This document shows positions 55,876-64,000 of a stretch of DNA of 64,000 nt, piece after piece. The notes under the pieces are model-generated. The model searched no databases. It saw only the letters and a program-made list of their open reading frames with translations, and was not told the DNA's origin. The stretch spans positions 496,001-560,000 of the forward strand of contig NW_014040560.1 of assembly GCF_000143105.1 (NCBI RefSeq). Direction: 5' to 3'. The DNA is from Grosmannia clavigera kw1407 (Eukaryota > Ascomycota > Sordariomycetes > Ophiostomatales > Ophiostomataceae). Position 1 is the first letter of the stretch. Each line of letters opens with the position of its first letter. The translations under genes and the position numbers were made by a program.

Positions 55876-57339
55876 CGTCTGGACGGCATGCGTCTCCTCG
55901 TCCGATCGTCTTCCAAGCCTAAACCGGAAGTTCTGCGCTCAGCCCATGCGCGTGTGCAGAAGAAGACGAAGGATTCGACCGGCCGTTCAGATAAGCAGCT
56001 GCTGCAGGGCTGAAAGGCTGGCAAGCGGGGTCGAGACACAAAGACAGAAACCCGAGATGAGAAAATCAAATACGCCTGTCCGCACTTTTTTTCGTGCAAT
56101 TGCAGAATCCATCAAATAAGACTGGACATTTTGGGATGTAATGCGACCATTGGCTTTGGACATGTACCGGAAGGCGCTATCCGACAGTTCTCCGGTGGTT
56201 ATGCTCCTTCCGCCATGTGACTGCTGCCTGGAAACACGGCTTCAGCATGGATTGTAGGTAGAATTGGGCAAGTGCAGAACAACCGCTATCATGCAGACAC
56301 CATCCCTAAAACTTAGCGCTGTCCAATCACGTTTTCTGCGCTTCTCGATGTCGCTTCAGGAATGGCACTTTTGCTGCCGTTCACAATATGTCCGATGTTG
56401 AGAGTAGATTTCAAGCTTCGCCTATGTACCATTGCCCACCCATAAGCCAAAGTCTCCACCGCTCTTCCCCCTGACGCGGACCCATATAGTGTGAAGAGAG
56501 TATAGAAAGCATTTACAAAGTATGGCCATCTTCGTGCTGCCAGAGCCATCCAGGCCCCATCCGGCACGAAGACATCCCTGAAATGCGCAATAAAACGGGT
56601 TACATGAGAAGCGGGCCGCCGTTCGGGAGCCTCCTAACTGATAGAGGGATAATCTTGACAAAAGAAATGATAAGACGCAGAAGACCACCCTGTACGCCAC
56701 CGGCTTGCCGGTCTGGTGGCCATCAAAGAGCGTACCATCCAATCTATGTATATAAAATCGATCAACTGGACCGGTATACAAAAGATAAATAGTAGACAGA
56801 AAATTGGGGTATTGGAATTTTTTGACGAACTCGCTAGAGAGCAAGAGATGAACAAAACCGGTATAATAGAACCACACATGTGTGAAATGATCGACTGGAA
56901 TCGAAAAATAAAAATGCCGCCATGCTATTGAAGTGTTACAACGCTCCGCTTTGCTCGATCAAGCAAACAGTTGTACGGTTTCTCGCAAGTCGCCTGATCA
57001 CCGTGGTGACCGACCGACAAAGCTTCTAATTGGTGTGGTGTTGTTGTCCGGCATCGCGCCCAGGAGTCGAAACAGCTCGGCGAGCGAGATGAATAAATGC
57101 AAAAGTCTGTATAGAGCGGTGTCCAAATGAAACCGAAGCCATCCATGTAGAAACTGACAAAAGAAATTGAAACCAGAAAAAATGAAACACCCGAACACCG
57201 CCGTATGAGACCGAATGATTGATGAGAACAGGAAAAAGACTTTTGTTGTGCTGGAAATATCTGGCGGTTGTCGAGGGGAAAAGCGGCCCCCAACCAGATG
57301 TGACAAAGGAAATCGGGCGAGATAGAGGCGTGGCTGCGT
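55876..57339. other. intergenic, 1.5 kb
   Basis: Between the Hsp70-like start and the kinase 3' end, both minus strand. AT-rich from 56600 to 56930. No gene seen. Confidence 0.6.
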
Positions 57340-60008
57340 CTAGATTCGATTGCCTGCCGCCCATATGCTTGCAGATGCTGATGCTGCCCAGTCGTTCTCG
57401 TCATACGGCGGAGTCGGCCATTTGTAGTCCGCCGTCTTCTTGTTGAGATCCAGAGGCTTCGGCATCACCGCTTCCTTTCCGTCAGAGTAGAGCACGTTGT
57501 TTCCGCTGGCCGAAGGTGAGGGCGTCGGATACGGATTTGAGGTGTTGGCATTGCTCGCAGACTGCTGTAGAGCTGGCTTTTCGATCTTCCCGATCTTCTC
57601 AACCTTCTCGAGCTTTTTTTCTGCATTCTCTGTAGAATTGAGAACTTCGTCCAGGAGTTCGTCCTCTTCATCGGGCGCGTCGTACTGGTGCACGCCTTGG
57701 ACTGCCTGTGACCTTCTGGTACGACTTGAAATCGGGCCACCACTGCTTCGCGACGCCACGAGCAGGCTATCGACTGACCGCGGCTGATGATGGGGTAGTG
57801 AATGGTGCCGCTTGAGGTGAGCGCCCGCGAGTCCTGTCGTGATCGTCGTCGTCACTCCGGACACCGAAGCCGACTGGTGCAGACTTGTTGCAGCAGGAGC
57901 ACTGTCTGGGATCGTCGGCAGGTAGCTGATGTTGTCTCCGGAGCAGCTCTGGTGGCCCTCTCGCAGAGAGCCCAGTGGTCCCTGAGGATCATGCGTGCCC
58001 TCTTTGGGTAATGGCGCGGGTACAGGACCCTGATGCTGCTGGTCAATCACCATGGACGAACGGTTGCTGGCCCATGGCCCACAACCAGCCTGTGCTTCCA
58101 CGTCATCGTATGCGGGTGTGATGGGTGTCTGGTGACGTCCGGAGAGCCGACGCGCCCGCTTTCGCAGGTGTGAGAAGAAGCTCTCCTTGTGCGCACTGGG
58201 TGGAGATACGAGGCCGCTGTTGCCAGTAAGGGCCTGTTCTGCCTGCTGGCGATGGACATCTGCGTAGTGGTTTGTGCTCGATGCCACGGACAATTGCCGG
58301 CCAATTTTCTTGGACGCCTTGTCCTCTGCAGCCACCCGAGTTGCCGCATTGTTGGCGTATGAATCGTTGTACATTGGGGTCCGGTTATTTGCCTGGGCAG
58401 TGACAGCGTCAGACACGGGAGAAATGGGACGGACGGTGGGTAGAATTGGCATCGGCGCCACATTGGATGGCCCGTTCGACCAAGTCGTTCGCTTGCTAGC
58501 AGCTGCCCTCACCTTTGGAATACCCGACTCGACAGGCACCTGCTGCACAGGCGCAGGACGCGGAGCGACTGCTGCCGAAGCCAACGCCTGAACTGCTGCC
58601 GCTGGTGCCGGGACTTGTGTTGCCGCGACTGGATGCGGGGCTTCCACCTGCACCGACACAGACGCAGCAGCTGCAGTCGCCATTGAGATGATAGACGGAA
58701 CGGACTCCTTCGCGTTCAAGCTGGGGGCCGTGACATCGAGAGCGGAATCGTTGCGGCCACCGATCAACGATTTGCGGAACCATGACGGCTTGGACGAAAC
58801 GGGTGTTGACGAGGACGAATCCTTGGAGCTGCGGCCAATGTCAGACTGCTTGCGACCCAATATCCGCGATGCAGAAGACTTGGGCCGCATCGGATCCACA
58901 GCATCGGAAAAGTATTCATGGGCAAGAGCTTGGGTTGACGTGGGCCGAGTCTTGGGGTCCCACATCAAACACCAGGTGACAAACTGGCTGAGCGAAGCCG
59001 GCCACTGCGGTGACTGGAGGATAGTGTCCATGGCGTGGGGTGCCATCTTGGGAAAGGAGAACCCCAGCTTGCCAGCCAGGCGCGAGCCGTCGCGCCACTC
59101 ACCTCCACCCACACGGACACCCGCCTTGTTGTACCAGTTGCCTGGACTGCCCATAATCTCACACACACGCCAAAGCTGGTCGACCTCGTTCACACCCGGG
59201 AAGAGCGGCTTGAGGGTGGCCACCTCCACGGCCATGGCACCGACGGCCCAGATGTCAACCGGTGCCGAGTACTCGCCTGCGCGCAGGAGCACCTCGGGGG
59301 CACGGTACCACCGGGTGGAGACGTAGGTCGTGTAAGGCAGCTTCGAGTGGGTTTCCCGGGCAAGACCGAAGTCGGCAATCTTGACGGTGTATGTGGGTGG
59401 CGTGGAGGGCGGTGTCATCAGAGCGGAGTAGCGGCGGAACGAGTTGGAAGACTCCTGGTGGCTTGACGAGGAGACGAGAATGTTTTCGGGCTTGATGTCG
59501 CGATGGAAAAAGTTGTGGGCGTGGATGTGTTCAAGGCCCTGCATGATCTGGTAGAGAATGCTCTTGACGCTGCTGTTGTCGAGGCACTTGTGATCCCTCG
59601 CCTTCATCAGCTGGTACAAGTTCCCCTCCATGTACTCCATGCAGATGTGAAGCTTCTTGCTGTAGGGGTCGAGGAAGATGTCCAGAGCAGGCACGAGGTG
59701 GTGGTGAGGCGGCAGGGTTCGAAGGAAGACGACCTCACGCAGCTCCAGACACGGCGTGAACGACTGGAATGTCTTCTTCATGGTCTTGATGGCAATCTGC
59801 AGACGGCACGGTTAGCAACAGGGGAGGGGGCAGCAGAGCGGCTCGTCCAACCACTTACAATAGTTCCTCTGCGAGCGACATTGGACCCGGCGCTACGCAC
59901 ACGAGCCAGAACGACGCTGCCGAAGCTGCCGTCGCCAATCTCCTTCAGCACCTCGAAGCGGTCTTCCAGCGACATAGTGCTGTTGCCGTTCATGGTGATG
60001 TCGTGCAT
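57340..60008 (-). CDS. IME2: Ime2-type CMGC protein kinase
   Basis: Two exons, 60008-59859 and 59796-57340, with a 62-bp intron; 868 residues. The kinase domain is complete: IGDGSFGSVVLA P-loop, AIK lysine (about 54), HRDIKPEN (148-155), ADFGLA with DFG at 192-194, and the activation-loop TTY (206-208) before VSTRWYRAPEV. LELREVVFLRTLPPHHHL and MEYMEGNLYQLMKARDHKC are typical of filamentous-fungal Ime2/Crk1. An insert of about 25 residues precedes DFG. The long Ser/Pro-rich C-terminus (~500 residues) has no domain. Ime2 relatives control meiosis, light and nutrient-regulated development. The DFG and TxY motifs are intact, so the enzyme should be active. Confidence 0.92.
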
Positions 60009-63000
60009 GGTTACGGTTACGGAAGAAGCTGTATGGATTGGCGGAAAACGATGTTGTCGAAAGCAGAGCAAAGCAAGGGCGCCTAAAGAGTGTAGTGGGC
60101 AGCAAGTGACGGGCGGACGACTGCTTGGACTCGGGAGAGTTCGAACAAAAGTGAGGATGGACTAGAATCTAGAGGCCTCGAGTCAGATGGGACGAAAGGC
60201 GGGAGGCGCCACAGGTGCTACGGGACAGGAGTCCTGCATTACCTCTGCATAACCTAGATCCCAGAGTTGGAAGCTCTTCTGGGAGAAGAGCTGGCTGGCG
60301 ATACTCGGTGCATTCAGGCTGATTTTAAAGGTCGGTGGTCGAAGTGCGGTGTGCGGTCGGATGGGGGCTCTTGCCAAGCTCTAAGAAGGTAAGAGTCTGG
60401 AGAAATGGCGTGGTTTCGACAGCGAGCGCGGTGCACGCTTAGTAGGAGAACGGACGTTTGCTGGCAATGCAACCCAACAGGTGGTACATCTGGTCGTGAT
60501 GATGGTGCGCGAAGAGTGAGAAGAGCGAGAGGAGAACGAAGAAGGCAATCTGGAGGGGCTATTGGAGGCGGTGGGAAGGATAAAAGGCGTGGGAGAAGGT
60601 GGTGCAAGCAGGTAAAGGAGAAATAGGAAAGAGAAATGCGAAGAGAAAAGGTATAGGCAGGCAGGGCAAGGAAGGGGAGATGAAAAAAGGAAGCGAGCAG
60701 GGTCGTGATTGCTGGGTTGGCATTAGGGGGGGTGATGAGGCAGGTATTTCTCGGCAGCAGCAGCATGCAAAAGGTACTTCCCGAGGGTACGAAGAAGGGG
60801 GGCGAATAGAAGGAAGCTGGCCCGTGGGTGGCCCGTGGGAGTGATTAAAACGGTCAAGGTAAGTAAAATAAATTCGAGAAATAATAACCGGGTTGTTCTG
60901 GCGGATCCCCTGGCGATTCCTCTTTGAGGGTGTGGGTAATGAGGAAAGCTCCTGACAGGCGGTCCGCAGGTACCGTGTTAGCGCCTGCGGACTGTGAGCT
61001 AGCGTCAGCACAGCGGACGGGCGGTCAGGGCAGTGCCGTAGGCGGTGTCGTAGACCATTTCGCGGCGGTTTGTGCCCTGAGTACGAAGTACATACATACG
61101 AGTAGGATATCTTGCATTATGATAACATGACCAACCTCGACCGAAGTGTGCACCCGCCTGGTTCAGCTGGCTGCCGCGCACTCGATGGGGGAATCAGGAT
61201 CCACGCCAGCATGAAGCAGCGACCGTGGATGTCTTGACAAGATGCTATGCAAGATGCTATATGCATTACGAGGGCCGGTACTATGTACACGCAAAAGGTC
61301 CCTTGTCGTACTCCGAGGATACGTGACGACGAGCTGTGGAGAAAGAGCTATGCAAAAGCAACTATGTGCGAGGGTGAGAATATACGACGCAAAAAAGAAG
61401 GAAAAAAAGGAAAGGAAAAAGAAGAGACAAGTCTGGTGAGCCGTCCAAGAGATTGACGATGGCCTGCCCTGGGCTTAGCATGAATGAACAAGGCAGGGGG
61501 TGTGCTAAAGGAGGCCGAAGGAAAAGGGGTGTGTGGTCGTGAGAAGAGCAGAGGCGACAGCCAAATTGGGGACGGTTCAATCTCGCTAATGAGCAGGGCC
61601 GCCGTTATTTTAGACCAGGGGGTGGTTGGGGGGGGGGGAGGGGGTCGGAGACAGTGCCCGTGGCCAGCGTCTTGCTCGCATGCAGAGCGTCTGCCTGAAA
61701 CCGAGGGCTAGCCACCAGCAGAGCGACCGCGACACGACCGCAAGACTCGTCGCATCTTCGAGATCTTGTCGGTTGTTCTCGCAGCGTCAGCGAGCGCCGC
61801 ATTGGCTGCCAAAGGCTCTGCGTATCGACAACAACAACGCGGGATTTCCCCATCGCAGGTTGCCGGGTGCTTTTGTTTTCATGCCAGAGCGAATCGGATC
61901 AATCGCGGGGTCCGCTTTCTCTCAGCGTCCCAGACTTGCTTGGCCACTGCCATTGTCACGGTCGTCGTTGCTTTCGGCCATCCCGCCGCTCGGCAACAGT
62001 CATGCTTCTACGACGTAAGAAACCTGTACTCTCTGTGCCCCTCTCCCCAGCCGCGGGGACTTGTCCGCGTGCTCTTCCCAGCGGCAGCCTGCAGACACTA
62101 GCAGGCGGGAATCGCAATTTGCACACTAACGCGTGCGGGTATATGGCTGTCGGAATTACCATCGTTGCCCAACAGCCTGACTGCCCTGCCACAGTAACGT
62201 GAGATCTCGCAAGACAAAGTACGAGTATCTTACATACTATGTAGTACTCCGTACATGGAGTGCTCCGTACTCCGTACAGGCAGCAATTCATGTATGGGCA
62301 TAAGGATAGCCACATCGTGGAGACACAAAACAGAAGAAGGAAGAGAGAAATTTTAAAACCGCCGGTGGCCATCGACTCTAAGAGGCTAGCATACCCTCTG
62401 AGACCAGGTATGAAGAAAGAAGAAATAAAAGAAGAAATAAAAAGTTCGGGGCACACAACGTCAGGGTCAGGGGGTATGCACGGCACAAACGCCTGCTGTG
62501 CAAGGAACCGTTCGTCCCCTTCTCTTAGGGCTTTGCCTTTGAAGTTCAACGTGGAGCTCATGCCGCTTCGGCTTCCCTGCTTTCTTTTTCGCGAACTCAT
62601 CGTTTTCCCACTCTTCTGACCGACATCAGAGCTATTTGTCTCTCTCTCCCACTTTCTTCATTCGGTCTCGATCGTAACTGGACAACGGGGTGAATCTACA
62701 GCATCTGCCTCGTTTCCATTTGGGGGGGGGAGGGGGCCTTTCTACCGATGCCCTCCATCCACCCTGTTTTGGCCTAGCGGATATTGTGGCGCAAGTTCTT
62801 TCTTGACGCGTTTTCCCCCAAATGGCCTGAAAAATACTTGCGAAAACGCACTGTCCCCAGCTGAGTTTGGTGTCCCGCCACCTCACGTCTGTTAAGCCAC
62901 TACTCCAAACTCTGATGTAAGATACGAGTAGTAATATACATAAGGCACATATGTACACAATACGTGGCACGGACAGGGTTTGTGACAGCAGATGCCCAAA

Positions 63001-64000
63001 ATACTTACGTCGTACTACTACTTTCTCCGTAAGATACAAAAATAAAATCGGAATGCGTGACGCAGGAAATGTATGCTCTAGCCTGAAACAGCAGTTGTAC
63101 GGAGTACCATAACTCGGTGAACAACAAAATGCAGGAAAATAAAAGGGGCAGGAAAAAAGCGTCGCTCTACGGCGCCGGCCATCCCACGGCCAGACAGAAT
63201 ATCTTACCATATAGTACTATGTGCAATGGCGATATACAAGTACTCGTACCTGCTACTTCGCCTTGCGGTGAGGCAAGCTTTGGGCTGCGTCTGTATCTTA
63301 CGAGCAGCTACGGAAAACTTGTAGACGACGTTTGTCAATTTCAATATGATTGTCCGGAATTTGTCTTCCGTCCTTCACCTTCAAATAACGTCTCTGCCCT
63401 GCGGCTTCCGCCGTCCATCATGGTGCCCAATCGCACATTTATACTCTGTACTCCATACGAACTAAGAGCCTGCATGACAAGTCGCGTATGTACAAAGTGC
63501 GACTGTACATATGCATATGCGCGTGTCTGGATTTGTGCATCGCGCACTGCTCTGTGCATCTAATAGTATGGAGTAACCAGACCCTCGTGCATCCAGACAC
63601 ACAACGCCGCCAAAGCGCAAAAATCTGCAAGGGAAGCGGGGGCGGTAGAAAAATTGACAAGGCGTTGGGTTTGCGGACTAATTGCCGTTCGTTGCCGTAG
63701 ACGGAATGATGCTTGGCAGCTCATCCGCCGCCGCCCATCATTATCAACCCATTCATGCGGACAGCCGAGATACATACGACGTACGGAGTATATACTGCAG
63801 CGCTTTGATGTGTGCGGCACGGAGTACAGAATACAGATCAACGCATATATCTGGGACCCATGGGTTTCGCTCGCCGCTCGCCCTTTCCGCTCTTCGCCAC
63901 AGCGCGTCTTCCCAAACCGCGTCCGCGTGCAAATTGGGAATATGACACGCGTGTCGATTCGCCTACATAACCGTAACAAAATTTTGCCCGTGCGGCCCAG
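60009..64000. other. 4-kb gene-free region upstream of the kinase
   Basis: No gene supported to the window end. It holds a purine-rich stretch at about 60520-60690, T/C-rich and G-run segments (61622-61645 and near 62725), and four exact copies of the TACGGAGTA/TACTCCGTA motif (62245, 62268, 63098, 63782). Open frames here, up to about 214 codons at 61956-62600 minus, show no recognisable domain. Long 5' regions are usual for developmental kinases, but a gene may begin beyond the window. Confidence 0.6.

Noticed and set aside
61956..62600. 214-codon open frame on the minus strand
   Set aside because: No domain, hydrophobic low-complexity stretches, crosses the TACTCCGTA repeats; likely chance.

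Overview
This is nuclear DNA of a filamentous ascomycete. The genes have short GT-AG introns (about 47-135 bp), GC-rich exons and spaced single transcription units rather than operons. Markers of a Pezizomycotina genome, most likely a sordariomycete, include a SAT4-type rhodopsin-fold membrane protein, UstYa/DUF3328 genes, an Ime2-type kinase, RRN6 and a PMT2-type mannosyltransferase. The GC-rich coding style would fit Ophiostomatales, but that is only a guess. The window starts inside a gene and ends in non-coding DNA. Exons were joined by eye from splice consensus, frame and remembered family conservation; no search was run.

Core region, 1-27.5 kb. In order: the 3' end of an O-acetylhomoserine sulfhydrylase, EMC7, a WWM1-like WW protein, a CTL/PNS1 transporter, a Rab GTPase with a large insert, the eight-exon PMT2, a CHY/RING E3 ligase, a tiny three-exon MZT1 gene, SPC25, RRN6, a PITH-domain protein, a CCDC25/Jlp2 homologue, mitochondrial uL3m and COA1. 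These are housekeeping functions: ER membrane insertion and glycosylation, trafficking, spindle and kinetochore, Pol I initiation, mitochondrial translation and COX assembly.

Accessory region, about 27.5-42 kb. Base composition turns AT-rich and dispersed repeats appear, including two 154-bp direct copies at 27993 and 38763. Genes here are a trypsin-like serine protease, a lectin-like beta-propeller protein and an ankyrin-plus-vWA protein. They are followed by two decayed UstYa-like (DUF3328) loci and a decayed M3 oligopeptidase. UstYa proteins plus an M3 peptidase recall ustiloxin/phomopsin-type (dikaritin) RiPP clusters, so this looks like the graveyard of such a cluster.

Core region, 42-60 kb. 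A small four-TM protein, a 2H phosphoesterase-like protein, two conserved or orphan proteins of unknown function, the SAT4-type membrane protein, an Hsp70-like ATPase and an Ime2-type kinase, which has about 4 kb of apparently gene-free upstream DNA running to the window end.

Across the window the 9-mer TACGGAGTA/TACTCCGTA recurs at least 17 times, always outside coding exons, against about 0.5 expected. A MITE-like inverted-repeat element lies at 532-850.
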